Position numbers and translations under genes: made by a program
Shown here: piece by piece, positions 26,618 through 36,268 of the stretch
Numbering within the stretch: position 1 is the stretch's first letter
Layout of the letters: each line of letters begins with the position of its first letter
Source: Oceanispirochaeta sp. M1
GTDB lineage: Bacteria; Spirochaetota; Spirochaetia; DSM-2461
NCBI RefSeq assembly: GCF_003346715.1
Contig: NZ_QQPQ01000005.1
Location: 1-64,000 of the forward strand
DNA length: 64,000 nt
Direction of reading: 5' to 3'
The notes under the pieces: generated by a model
Seen by the model: the letters and a program-made list of their open reading frames with translations, nothing else
The model's database searches: none
What the model was told of the DNA's origin: nothing

Positions 26618-27916
26618 ATGGAACAGAATAAGGTTTATAAATATCGATGGGTTGTTCTTTTGGCCTATTCACTCATCAATATCACAATTCAGATTCAGTG
26701 GCTTACCTTTGCTCCCATTGCCAGGGCTGCAGGATTTTATTACAGGGCTCAACTCATTCCCGGATCTATTCTAAACATTGACCTCCTGTCAATGATCTAT
26801 ATGTTTGTATTTCTTATATTATGCATACCTGCCTCCTATATAATTGATACATACGGGATTAAAACAGGTATCAGCATCGGTGCTTTTCTGGCTGCATTTT
26901 CGGCCCTGGGGAAAGGATTTTTTGCCCATAACTTCATACTGGTCCTGATTTTCCAGGCAGGTCTGGCCATAGCACAGCCTTTTATACTGAACTCTGTTAC
27001 GGCATTGTCGGTTCGCTGGTTTCCTTTGAGAGAGAGGGGAACAGCCGCGGGACTGTCTGCCCTGTCTCAGTATCTTGGAATCATTATCGTCATGATTGTG
27101 ACTCCCCTTCTTATCACAGTATCTTTTGACAATGCAGGGAATATCAACTCGGTTACGGGAATCAAATCCATGTTGATGATCTATGGTATTCTCACATTTA
27201 TTGCAGGTGTAGCATCTATTTTACTGATAAAAGAACGTCCCCCGACGGCGCCGTCATCAGAAAGTATGCATCGTCAGAAATTTACTGACGGGCTGAAAAG
27301 GATTCTGAAGCTCCGTGATATGCAGATACTTCTCCTTCTCTTTTTTATCGGTCTAGGGCTGTTTAATGCAGTCTCCACGGTCATTGATTCCATATGTGCA
27401 TCAAAGGGCCTGACCATGGATCAAAGCGGATTGACCGGAGGAATCATGCTCTTCGGTGGAATCATCGGGGCAGTTGTCATGCCTCTTCTGTCCGATAAAA
27501 TGAGAAAGAGGAAGGTTTTTCTACAGATCTGCATGGTGGGAATGATTCCATCCATAGCGGGTCTTGCTCTATTTACGGCTTTCACTCCTGTCCTGATCAG
27601 TTCCTTTTTTCTAGGATACTTTGTAATGAGCGCGGGCCCTCTTGGTTTTCAATATGCCGCCGAAATAAGTACTCCTGCCCCTGAATCCACTTCTCAGGGA
27701 ATCATTCTCCTGGCCGGTCAGATCTCCGGCTTGATCTTTGTTGCACAGATGAACAGTGAGGCGGGAATGAAATTATGGATGATGATATTTATCGGCCTGT
27801 CTGTAGTGGCACTCTTTCTGACAATGATGATCAAAGAATCTCCCATGATCATAACGGAGGCTGAAAAATACAGCGAACAGAAAATTTCACCGGTTCCGAC
27901 GGAACTGAAGGTTTAA
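26618..27916 (+). CDS. MFS transporter, FLVCR-like
   Basis: 432 residues with about twelve membrane helices. The N-terminus KYRWVVLLAYSLINITIQIQWLTFAPI and the block LSMIYMFVFLILCIPASYIIDTYGIKTGI resemble the FLVCR-related branch of the major facilitator family. Conserved MFS elements include RWFPLRERGTAAGLSA after helix 4 and LLSDKMRKRKVF between helices 8 and 9. The substrate is unknown; FLVCR relatives have been linked to haem, choline or other amines. AAGGAG lies 6 bases before the ATG. Divergent from the oxidoreductase operon. Confidence 0.8.
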   Translation: MEQNKVYKYRWVVLLAYSLINITIQIQWLTFAPIARAAGFYYRAQLIPGSILNIDLLSMIYMFVFLILCIPASYIIDTYGIKTGISIGAFLAAFSALGKGFFAHNFILVLIFQAGLAIAQPFILNSVTALSVRWFPLRERGTAAGLSALSQYLGIIIVMIVTPLLITVSFDNAGNINSVTGIKSMLMIYGILTFIAGVASILLIKERPPTAPSSESMHRQKFTDGLKRILKLRDMQILLLLFFIGLGLFNAVSTVIDSICASKGLTMDQSGLTGGIMLFGGIIGAVVMPLLSDKMRKRKVFLQICMVGMIPSIAGLALFTAFTPVLISSFFLGYFVMSAGPLGFQYAAEISTPAPESTSQGIILLAGQISGLIFVAQMNSEAGMKLWMMIFIGLSVVALFLTMMIKESPMIITEAEKYSEQKISPVPTELKV

Positions 27917-27935
27917 AGAAAAATAATAGCTAAAG

Positions 27936-27961
27936 CTCCCTCCGTCTTCAGCCGGAGGGAG
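27936..27961 (+). terminator. Hairpin after MFS gene
   Basis: Perfect 9-bp GC-rich stem CTCCCTCCG / CGGAGGGAG with an 8-base loop, 20 bases after the stop. The T-tail is weak (TCTATTC). It also faces the end of the convergent hybrid kinase gene. Confidence 0.6.
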
Positions 27962-28004
27962 TCTATTCGGTCTCAAGCACCCTTTATCTACCCAAGATTT
28001 TTTC

Positions 28005-31000
28005 CTATAAAACTCGATTCAATAATGCACTCAGTGATTCTATCGTATAGGGCTTTTGGATCTCACCATTCAGCCCCATATCTCTCATTTCCAGAATATC
28101 CTTATTTTCATAAAAACCTGATGCCAGAATGATTTTACATTCAGCATTTATCTCTCTCAATTTTAAAAATGTTTCTTTACCGTTCATACCGGGCATCATG
28201 AAATCGAGTAAAACAAGATCAATCTTCTGGCGATTCTCCCTGTACAGATCTATGGCTTCTGATCCGCTGGAAGCCAGAAGAACTTCATAACCTATAGACT
28301 TAAGAACATCCCGACCCAAAAATCTATTCATCTCTTCATCATCAACAAAAAGGATAAAACCATTCCCGCTTTCAATTGAGATTTCTTTAACCGGGGTTTC
28401 ATGTTCCTGAGTAATTGGGAAGAATAATCTGAATATAGTCCCCTTATTCTGGAGACTATCGACCTCAATCATCCCATGATGGTTCACCATAGACCCATAT
28501 ACGGCAGCTAAACCTAAGCCCGCACCCTCGTCCTTATTCTTAGTAGTAAAGAAAGGCTCAAAAATCTTGTCCAGATTCTTCTTTGGAATACCGATTCCTG
28601 TATCCGTAATTTCCAATATTATATAATCCCCGGGGGTTATTTCAAATAATGGATTCTGACAATTATCCTCGTTGATAAAACGATTTTCTGTTCGAATAAG
28701 CAGATTTCCTCCTGCCGGCATCGCCTGGGATGAATTGATACACAGATTTAGGAGACAATTGTGTAATTCTGTATCATTTCCCAGTATTTTTGAATCTTCA
28801 GAGTTCAGTTCTGTTATAATATTGATATTTTTATTCATTGTTTTATTAAGAATCTGAACTACATCCCTTATGGTGATGTGGGCATCCAATGGACTTAACT
28901 TCAGATCATTCATCCTGCTGAAGGAGAGTAATCTCGACACTAAATCTTTAGCCCGGTCGGAAGACTGCAGAATGATATCTAAATACTTCAGATTCTTGTC
29001 ATTCAGCATTTCCGGTTCGCTTTTAATCAACTGAGCAGAACTGACTATACCGCTTAAAACATTATTGAAATCATGGGCGATGCCTCCGGCAAGCTGACCG
29101 ACCACATCCATTTTACTTTTATGAAACAACTGCTCATGAAGCTTTCTATTTTCATCATTTTTCTTAAGAAGTAACGTAATATCCTGCTTCGAAGCAATGA
29201 AGTTGGTTATTTGATTATTTGAGTCTTTAATGGGAGAGATCTGAGCATCCTCCCAGTATGTCTCTCCATTTTTTTTCCTGTTTAAAAATCGTCCTTGCCA
29301 TTCATTGCCGCTCTTGATAGTAGCCCATAATTCAGAATACACAGAACTATCGGTTTCCCTGCTTTGAAAGATACTGGTCTTCTCTCCTATCAGTTCGTTT
29401 TCAGAATATCCGGACATTGTACATGCCTTCTTGTTCACATATTCAATTGTGCCGTCCCAGTCAGTGATGACTATAGAAACAGAACTCTGATCAATCGCCT
29501 TGTTCAACTTGATAAGATCCTGATCCTGTCTTTTTTTATCAGTAATGTCAGTAGAGTTTCCAATGATAACAGGCTGATCAAACATCTTATCTTCAATCCT
29601 CTCAAGAGATGTGTGCAGCCACCGTTCTTTATGATCCTTATCCAGATATGGAATATCCTGTAATTGTATATTTTTCAAAGATGAATCTGAGAAAAAGGCA
29701 TCGAGCTCAGAAGGATCAAGAATGTCTTGAAAAATCTGATGATTGTATGGTTTACCGATAAGATCCTCTTTCTGGACTCCCAGGTTTTCAATCATGGTTT
29801 CATTGACAGATAAAAAATTTCCCGTTGAGTCCAGGACATATACAAATGACGAGAGATTATTCATGATACCGTTTAATTTCTGCTCACTGAGCTGCAGCTC
29901 TTTAGTCCTTGATTGTACTAATTTTTGCAGGGAAAGAAACCAGATGAAAACAATTATGATTATGGAGAGAAATGGTATTATGATAATAAAATTAAAACGG
30001 ATCATCTCCCAGATGCTCATTATGTTATCAGCTTCATACCTGCCAAGCCACTTGGAATAGATTTCCTGTTGCTGTCCATTGGCCATCAGAACTGACAATC
30101 CTTCCTGAAATGGCAACAATAGATTGCTATTCTGCTCCAGGACTCCATAATTATATTCGGGGCTCAGTAAAGAGTGTGTCCCGAAGACAAGATTATTCAG
30201 CTCAAATTTCGTTATCCAGTAGTTAGAAGGGATCTGAGCCAACAGAGCACAATCCCCTTCACCCGATGCTAAGCGTAACACAATGGTTTTAATACTATCT
30301 TCAGTAATTATGTTTGCATCCACTTTTTCTTCAATCAGGTAGCTATGGGTAACATCCTTTTCAACGACAAAGACATCCAGGCCCTTGAGATCGGCAAGCG
30401 AATCGATTGTTTTGGAACCCTCTCTTGTGACTACAACATTACTCACTACAGAATGTGCCTGAGAAAATGAAAATATCTTGTCTCTCTCCTGAGAATAAAA
30501 AATACCTTGCAGCAGATCGACATCCCCACTGATCAGTTTACCGTAGGCCTCATTCCAGGGACCCAGCTCAATACGAATATTCAAATCCATAAATTCGGCG
30601 ATGGCCCTTGTCAGGTCTACAATATAACCTGCGGGATTCCCATCTTCATCAAGATATTCAAAGGGGGGGAAATTGTCATCCCCCCCGATGATCAACAGAT
30701 CCCCCGACTTTCTCTGGGCTCCATCTGGAGTGAACCACTCTGAACGCAATCGATCAAATGTTCCATTGGAGATTACAATGGCAAGACCTTCATTAAGCTT
30801 TTCCAACAACGCCCTGTTTCCCTCGGTGACAGCAAAACAGAATGACTGTTTAAAATCCTGCAGGATCTGTTCATTTACATGCAGATTCTCCAGATTGAGT
30901 GAATTGATGATTTGATGTGCCACAAGTTTTTGTAAAATCACGGCATCCACATCACCTCGTGATAGGAGGAGAAGAGCCTCTTCAAAAGTGTCTGTCAGAA

Positions 31001-31499
31001 CAAGATCCACTTCAGTTTCCTGATTAGTAACATACTCCTCTGCATTATCAGCTCTCATCACGGCAACTTTTTTATTTTCCAGGTCCTCAAAGCTATCAGC
31101 CGTAACACCTCCGGTTCTAAGGACAATGGTCCCATGCATGGTGAGATAGGGAAAAGTAAAATCATAAAGATCTTCACGCTCGGCCGTCCGTCCCACCAGG
31201 GGTAGGATATCTATGTCTCCATTCTCCAAGGCGGATCGGACCTCGGCCCAGGAAGCGATTTTATAATGATGCTCCAGATTCATAAGCTTGAGAACAGAGT
31301 TCAACAGTTCTACAGAAAAACCCGAAGCATTGCCCTTTGAATCTACAATGCAATAGGGAGGATAGGAATATTCAGAGCCGACTAAAAGGGATTCGATTTG
31401 TACCAGATTGTCCGCATGGACATTGATATTGATGCTGAGACATAGAAGGAGTAGAAAAACACATGTTAAATAAGATTTTTTCAATGAAAATATAACCAA
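28005..31499 (-). CDS. Hybrid histidine kinase with two periplasmic solute-binding domains
   Basis: 1164 residues. Signal or anchor helix (about 6-28), then two tandem SBP_bac_3 domains (about 35-265, beginning LLVGSEYSYPPYCIVD, and 268-490, beginning LLIIGGDDNFPPFEYLD). A membrane helix lies near 500-525. Two PAS domains follow (about 540-780; the second holds YVNKKACTMSGYSENELIG). The HisKA His is in [15 protein letters not shown] (near 807). The ATPase domain has CINSSQAM, DTGIGIP and GLGLAAVYG. The C-terminal receiver has the Asp in LVLLDFMMPG (near 1098). Architecture resembles BvgS/EvgS sensors, which bind small ligands in the periplasm. No response regulator is adjacent, though a lone receiver similar to this one lies at 39983. 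Confidence 0.92.
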   Translation of the reverse strand: MVIFSLKKSYLTCVFLLLLCLSININVHADNLVQIESLLVGSEYSYPPYCIVDSKGNASGFSVELLNSVLKLMNLEHHYKIASWAEVRSALENGDIDILPLVGRTAEREDLYDFTFPYLTMHGTIVLRTGGVTADSFEDLENKKVAVMRADNAEEYVTNQETEVDLVLTDTFEEALLLLSRGDVDAVILQKLVAHQIINSLNLENLHVNEQILQDFKQSFCFAVTEGNRALLEKLNEGLAIVISNGTFDRLRSEWFTPDGAQRKSGDLLIIGGDDNFPPFEYLDEDGNPAGYIVDLTRAIAEFMDLNIRIELGPWNEAYGKLISGDVDLLQGIFYSQERDKIFSFSQAHSVVSNVVVTREGSKTIDSLADLKGLDVFVVEKDVTHSYLIEEKVDANIITEDSIKTIVLRLASGEGDCALLAQIPSNYWITKFELNNLVFGTHSLLSPEYNYGVLEQNSNLLLPFQEGLSVLMANGQQQEIYSKWLGRYEADNIMSIWEMIRFNFIIIIPFLSIIIIVFIWFLSLQKLVQSRTKELQLSEQKLNGIMNNLSSFVYVLDSTGNFLSVNETMIENLGVQKEDLIGKPYNHQIFQDILDPSELDAFFSDSSLKNIQLQDIPYLDKDHKERWLHTSLERIEDKMFDQPVIIGNSTDITDKKRQDQDLIKLNKAIDQSSVSIVITDWDGTIEYVNKKACTMSGYSENELIGEKTSIFQSRETDSSVYSELWATIKSGNEWQGRFLNRKKNGETYWEDAQISPIKDSNNQITNFIASKQDITLLLKKNDENRKLHEQLFHKSKMDVVGQLAGGIAHDFNNVLSGIVSSAQLIKSEPEMLNDKNLKYLDIILQSSDRAKDLVSRLLSFSRMNDLKLSPLDAHITIRDVVQILNKTMNKNINIITELNSEDSKILGNDTELHNCLLNLCINSSQAMPAGGNLLIRTENRFINEDNCQNPLFEITPGDYIILEITDTGIGIPKKNLDKIFEPFFTTKNKDEGAGLGLAAVYGSMVNHHGMIEVDSLQNKGTIFRLFFPITQEHETPVKEISIESGNGFILFVDDEEMNRFLGRDVLKSIGYEVLLASSGSEAIDLYRENRQKIDLVLLDFMMPGMNGKETFLKLREINAECKIILASGFYENKDILEMRDMGLNGEIQKPYTIESLSALLNRVL

Positions 31500-31693
31500 A
31501 ATGGACTTCCAGTAATTTAAAATTGATTATTGAAAAAGCAGCTTCAGAGTTCTCTCAAATCGAATGGCAGTATTCCTTTTAAACTCTTCTGAAGCCTTCC
31601 CTCATTATAGTCTTTCTACATGCATTTGTAATTAAAAAATATTATTTAGCAAAATGACTGTAAAGCAGAATATCTTGAATATACTGCTCCAGA

Positions 31694-32371
31694 TCAGGAA
31701 AGCATTGGCAGAACGTAAAGATAGACTCCACCATAAAGGAAGGCACTACCGGCCAATACAAAGAGATGCCATACCGCATGATAATAGGGCATTTTTTTAG
31801 ATGCATAGAAGATTGTCCCGATAGAATAGGAAAGACCGCCACCCAACAGCCAGAAAACAACCTGAACAGGAAGAACAACTCTGAAGTCTTTTATAAAGAA
31901 TACAATCATCCATCCCATTGCAAGATAGATAAGGGTATGCAGAACCTGCACCTTACCCCAGAAAACCAATTTGAATACTGTTCCCAGGACGACTACTGAC
32001 CATACGAGAATCAGCAGCCTGTTTCTCTGCTGTGGTGGTAGAATCATACAGTAGGGTGTATAGGTACCGGCAATTAAAATATAGATATTTACATGATCCA
32101 GTATCCGCAGAAAACGCTTCCAGCTGGAGGGCTTTATAAGATGATAGATTGAAGAGGATGTGTACATAAGGATCATTGAAACACCGAAGATCGTAAGGGC
32201 CAGAACAGCTCCGGAGGAGACTCCCCGGGACTTCAATAACAGTAGAATCAGCCCTATAAGGGACAGCACTGCACCTAACCCGTGAGTAATGCTGTTTGCC
32301 AGCTCCTCTTTCGGAGAATCATGAGAATGGAGAGTAATATGGGCTTCAAGCCAGGCTGAGATAGATGACAT
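31694..32371 (-). CDS. Hemolysin III / TrhA family membrane protein
   Basis: 225 residues with seven or so membrane helices (PF03006). Family motifs are EELANSITHGLGAVLS near the N-terminus, SSSIYHLIKPSSWKRFLRILDHVNIYILIAGTYTP read in parts, and the C-terminal YYHAVWHLFVLAGSAFLYG. Conserved Ser/His/Asp residues resemble the metal site of the adiponectin-receptor superfamily. The haemolysin name is historical; bacterial members have been linked to membrane fluidity. It is divergent from the caspase operon. Confidence 0.88.
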   Translation of the reverse strand: MSSISAWLEAHITLHSHDSPKEELANSITHGLGAVLSLIGLILLLLKSRGVSSGAVLALTIFGVSMILMYTSSSIYHLIKPSSWKRFLRILDHVNIYILIAGTYTPYCMILPPQQRNRLLILVWSVVVLGTVFKLVFWGKVQVLHTLIYLAMGWMIVFFIKDFRVVLPVQVVFWLLGGGLSYSIGTIFYASKKMPYYHAVWHLFVLAGSAFLYGGVYLYVLPMLS

Positions 32372-32524
32372 TATGGACCTCCGAAAAACCTCATATTAGA
32401 CCGGATGAGAAAAAACAAACAGTCAGTATTCATTGAATATTGAAATATGATATTAAAACACATAAATCACCATCCCCACCCCACAATCCCATTGACTCAT
32501 AAATGAACAATTAGAAGTAATCAA

Positions 32525-32554
32525 TTGTTTTTTATCTGTGTTTTGATGTATAAT
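32525..32554 (+). promoter_or_regulatory. Candidate promoter of lipoprotein-caspase operon
   Basis: Consensus TATAAT at 32549-32554, with a weak TTGTTT 18 bases upstream (32525-32530). The leader between it and the first gene is about 80 bases and contains a hairpin (32600-32607 with 32615-32622) and a short reading frame. Confidence 0.45.
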
Positions 32555-32590
32555 TATAAACTCATGTAGACCAAAGACTACTGAAAGCAA

Positions 32591-32641
32591 ATGAAAAAAG
32601 GCTTCAGAAAATTACTGAGGCCGCCAAGGGGAAGTAGATGA
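32591..32641 (+). CDS. Possible 16-residue leader peptide
   Basis: ATG at 32591 opens a 16-codon frame encoding MKKGFRKLLRPPRGSR. Its TGA stop overlaps the lipoprotein ATG (ATGA at 32638-32641), the classic arrangement for translational coupling. An 8-bp hairpin lies inside the frame just before the lipoprotein ribosome binding site (AAGGGG). The peptide is strongly basic. Its own ribosome binding site is weak, so it may be chance. Confidence 0.3.
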   Translation: MKKGFRKLLRPPRGSR

Positions 32642-34515
32642 GAAAATTAGCAATATCCATTATTGCAGTGCTGATCTTATTAACATCCTGTACCAGCGTA
32701 CAGCAGAATGAGATTTCCAGCTATTATTCAATGATATACGATATAGGGTTTGATGCATTCAATCCTATAGCAGAGCAGTATATCGAAACAGGTGACAGAG
32801 TCCTGATTGTAAATACCGGACAGGGATTTGACGGAACCATAGGAAGATACAGCTTCAAACAGAACAGCGAAGCCGAAGCATTCTCCCTTGATACATATCT
32901 GGATGACCGGCCCTTCTTTACCGAGTATTTTGAAAAAGGTCTTGTAAAGTCCGTTCTTCAGAATCAGGGGAGAGGTTTTGAAAGAATGAGCCTGGCGCCT
33001 TATATGAAAGGCTATTCAGATTGGCTGATCGAAACAGATTATATTTTTAACACCAGCCCTCTGGACTACAATACCTGGGAAGAACTGAAAGAAGATTTTA
33101 ATGTAAACAAGGTTCTCACCTATACCATCAACAGAGTAGTTGATAAAGACAACGACTACATAGGTATTCAGATAGGGATGAAACTTCTTGATGTGGATGA
33201 GAAAGGACAGATTCTGCATGATTCAATCGAAAATGTAGTATCCCTTGATTTTCCCGATGATAAGATGGAGCTCCTTAACCGCTACTTCCTGGATATTCCT
33301 ACCGACTCAATTACAGAATTTGAAACAAAGCTGTCTGAAGTCCTCAGTGATGAGGGAATCAATGGTGGTCTTGATGCAGTCATGATGAAGAATGACGATA
33401 TCCAGACTCTGGGTAACTATCCTGTAACCATCGAAGATTTCATCCTTGAACAGAGCCTGACCAACAGACTCGGTTCAAGTGAATCCATTAATATTCTTGA
33501 AAAACTGTCTAAACGCCAGTACAAGAAAAACTGGCAGCTGAGCAATGCCATATTCAACATCAATCCCTTTATGGGTGGTGAGTACAGTGAGTTTGAAGGT
33601 TACTACAATACTCAGTACATGCTCTCTTATAAGACACTCTTTGCAGAACAGACTGGTGAGATTAAAGATATTACCATGGATAAGGTCAGTCTTAATAAGA
33701 AGATTCTGGGTGTTCACCTTAAACTGATCGATATGAATGATCATGGTAGAATTGTATTAAGCCATTTTCTACCCTTTGCTTCTCAGGGAGACCTTGATGC
33801 GAACTTCCTTTACAAGAGCTTCACACGTGTTAATCAGCTGGAAAATATTGTAGCTGCCGTTGATGAACAGAGTGTTATTTCAGATTCTGAAAAAACCGTT
33901 GTAATCAATGAAAGAATGGAGATATTCAAACACCATCTCCTGAACAATTACAGCGAGTATGAAGTGATGTTCAATCTGTTCCAGAATCCCAACAATTCAA
34001 CAATACTCACACAGTATGATAAACTGTATAAACTTCTTGATTTTGATACAGCCAACCAGACCAAGGGTGATATCTACTACATCATGGCTACCCATATCAT
34101 GAACAGCTGGTTTGAAGAAGGTCTGAATGATCTTCTTGTAAACAACGGCTATTATGTAGTTGATAAACTGGAATCCTTCTATTCCCGTTATCTTATTACA
34201 GAAAAATATAAAACCGGAAGCACAAGTACTAATATTTTCCTATCTCCCCTTCTGTTGGAAGACTGGGGATCTAACATCAAAGATGTCTATGATATTGACA
34301 AAATAATCTATTACATCCCGATGGAAAAAGCAGTCAGGGACGGTGACTTTGTTACACCTGAAACTGTGGCCAGCTCGACAACTTCAGGAGAAATATCACA
34401 GTACTATCCTATTCTCTCCTATGAACTGGAGAGGATGCTCTTTTCAATACTTGATATTCAGACTGGAGATTATCTCTTCAACAGAAACTTTGATCTGGAA
34501 GGAGGAAAAAAATGA
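32638..34515 (+). CDS. Exported lipoprotein of unknown function, caspase operon
   Basis: 625 residues. The signal peptide ends in a lipobox (LILLTSC), giving a lipidated Cys at about 18. No domain was recognised with certainty. Internal segments look like repeats of a CsgG/FlgO-type unit. For example VNKVLTYTINRVVDKDNDYIG followed by LKLLDV-type strands near 160-200, a similar LGVHLKLIDMNDHGRIVLS near 360, and ERMLFSILDIQTGDYLFNR near the end; these are proposed from pattern only. The body is rich in Asp, Asn and Tyr. AAGGGG precedes the ATG. Its stop overlaps the start of the next gene by ATGA. The operon context suggests an envelope complex with the downstream exported caspase. Confidence 0.75.
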   Translation: MRKLAISIIAVLILLTSCTSVQQNEISSYYSMIYDIGFDAFNPIAEQYIETGDRVLIVNTGQGFDGTIGRYSFKQNSEAEAFSLDTYLDDRPFFTEYFEKGLVKSVLQNQGRGFERMSLAPYMKGYSDWLIETDYIFNTSPLDYNTWEELKEDFNVNKVLTYTINRVVDKDNDYIGIQIGMKLLDVDEKGQILHDSIENVVSLDFPDDKMELLNRYFLDIPTDSITEFETKLSEVLSDEGINGGLDAVMMKNDDIQTLGNYPVTIEDFILEQSLTNRLGSSESINILEKLSKRQYKKNWQLSNAIFNINPFMGGEYSEFEGYYNTQYMLSYKTLFAEQTGEIKDITMDKVSLNKKILGVHLKLIDMNDHGRIVLSHFLPFASQGDLDANFLYKSFTRVNQLENIVAAVDEQSVISDSEKTVVINERMEIFKHHLLNNYSEYEVMFNLFQNPNNSTILTQYDKLYKLLDFDTANQTKGDIYYIMATHIMNSWFEEGLNDLLVNNGYYVVDKLESFYSRYLITEKYKTGSTSTNIFLSPLLLEDWGSNIKDVYDIDKIIYYIPMEKAVRDGDFVTPETVASSTTSGEISQYYPILSYELERMLFSILDIQTGDYLFNRNFDLEGGKK

Positions 34516-36266
34516 AACGATTATTATTGATAACATTATTACTAAGTACGTTTATTTTTTCAACATTCGCCAAAGAATACAGCTATCTTGAGCCGCCATC
34601 AATTTCCATCATGGACTTTGATGTAAATATGGAGACATCTCAATACGTTATAAACGATGATGTCGTAAGATATGATCAGGATTACTATGGACAGCTTATC
34701 AATCAGACCTTGCTGACCATATTAATACAGAAAAACAGTGCCAACGATGTATATATTGCACAGGATAATATTGCTGGATTTCACTCTAATGATAAGAGAT
34801 TTAATGAAGCCAGGTATTTCCCGACTCTTCTGAAGATCTATGATAAAAAATACGTTGAAACTGCACTGGGCAATAACAACTATACAGTCAATGATCTTTA
34901 CTCCAGAAATGCAGCTGCCTTTGACTATGCAGACCTGGACTTTGTTGTACTGGGAAATGTCTACAGATCCTCTGATAAAATAATACTTAATGTCAGAGTG
35001 CTCAGTACGACAAGAGGAGAAGAGCTTTTCTCATATATCGGTACCATAAACAGTGATATGTCCAACCTTAACAGTGTATGTAATGCTATTGCCGGAAACA
35101 TCATCACCGATCTTCTTAAAAACTACTGTTCCCAGTTTGTCATCAAAGTACAGGAAAAAGATGAGGACGGAAAAGATGTCAGAGTAGATGCAGATAAGCA
35201 GGCCTTTTATTTCTGTCAGTCCAGAGAGGAATATGATAATGAAAACGAAAAGGTCTCCTATAACGATACTTTCAAAAAAGATGTATATACTGACTACTAC
35301 TACTGGATTCTGCCGGGAGACTATGTTTTCACTGTATACAGTAAAGTGAATCAGACAGTTCACGAAATACCTGTAACTATTGATCCCCGTGAAATCAAAT
35401 TAGTTGAGATCACAGAAGATCATTTTGAAGTGGAAAAGGGATCTCTCACTGTGACCGGGATTTTCCCCACAGATGGTTACAACTTCAGCATCAAAGAAAA
35501 AGTCAAAGATGTAAAATATCTTTGGGAAATCAATCAGAATAATGATGACGCTACCAAAGAGTATAATTTTACATTCATAGATGGTGAAATCGAAGACAAC
35601 GATGATTTTGACAGCTGGGATATAGAGAAAGAGAACGATGACGAACCCAAAATCAGTTATAATTCATTCACCAATGAAATAAAGATAAGAGATCTTAATA
35701 TCTCTTCTTATGATGTAATTGTTACTCCTGTAGCTAAATCAATACAGAGAAAAGGTGTTACGGGTATCGTTTATATATCTTCCAGAGAGATTGAAACCAG
35801 TGATGAAGTTCTAGCCGACTTGAATACGGAGAAAGATGTAATCATAGATATCAAAGATTTTGGTATTAAAGAGTTTAACCCGGGTGATGCTTTTCAGCAG
35901 ACAAGGCTGACCTTCCTCTTTGATAAGGCTTTTGATGATAAGACAGTCCATCTCTATGTAACAAATCAAGACGTCGAAGGATATGTTCCAATCAGAAATA
36001 TTGAAAAACTGATTATTGAGGATGAATATTCTGAGGAAGAATGGGAAGCCCTGTCTGGACAGTCCTTTATGGTAACCATGATCAGAGAAGGGATTGTCTA
36101 CTTCAGATATATCAGCTTCGAAGAGATTAAAGCGTCCAATGATAAGATAATCATTCTTGACCTTTCAAAGGCATCCGGTTCTGTTGAACTGAGTGCGGAT
36201 TCATCTGATAAATCCGGCGGTGGTATTGGAGGATTCATGAGCAACCTCTTCAAGGGAGATAAATAG
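34512..36266 (+). CDS. Exported CsgG/TolB-like protein, caspase operon
   Basis: 584 residues. Signal peptide about 1-20 (LLLSTFIFSTFAKE), no lipobox. Residues about 25-215 resemble the nucleotide-independent alpha/beta unit of CsgG/TolB-N-type proteins: PPSISIMDFDV, LINQTLLTILIQKN, LDFVVLGNVYRSSDKIILNVRVLSTTRGEELFSY. The remaining two thirds are acidic and strand-rich, with possible Ig-like modules near 220-300, 300-420 and 430-560. The protein ends in a short Gly-rich tail (SGGGIGGFMSNLFKGDK). It is translationally coupled to the lipoprotein upstream (4-base overlap) and the caspase gene downstream (2-base gap). A role as scaffold or secretion partner is inference. Confidence 0.7.
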   Translation: MKRLLLITLLLSTFIFSTFAKEYSYLEPPSISIMDFDVNMETSQYVINDDVVRYDQDYYGQLINQTLLTILIQKNSANDVYIAQDNIAGFHSNDKRFNEARYFPTLLKIYDKKYVETALGNNNYTVNDLYSRNAAAFDYADLDFVVLGNVYRSSDKIILNVRVLSTTRGEELFSYIGTINSDMSNLNSVCNAIAGNIITDLLKNYCSQFVIKVQEKDEDGKDVRVDADKQAFYFCQSREEYDNENEKVSYNDTFKKDVYTDYYYWILPGDYVFTVYSKVNQTVHEIPVTIDPREIKLVEITEDHFEVEKGSLTVTGIFPTDGYNFSIKEKVKDVKYLWEINQNNDDATKEYNFTFIDGEIEDNDDFDSWDIEKENDDEPKISYNSFTNEIKIRDLNISSYDVIVTPVAKSIQRKGVTGIVYISSREIETSDEVLADLNTEKDVIIDIKDFGIKEFNPGDAFQQTRLTFLFDKAFDDKTVHLYVTNQDVEGYVPIRNIEKLIIEDEYSEEEWEALSGQSFMVTMIREGIVYFRYISFEEIKASNDKIIILDLSKASGSVELSADSSDKSGGGIGGFMSNLFKGDK

Positions 36267-36268
36267 CC

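Noticed and set aside
31530-31600. Long imperfect inverted sequence (GCTTCAGAGTT and AACTCTTCTGAAGC) after the hemolysin III gene
   Set aside because: Loop of over 30 bases, a bulge and no T-run make a terminator call unsafe.
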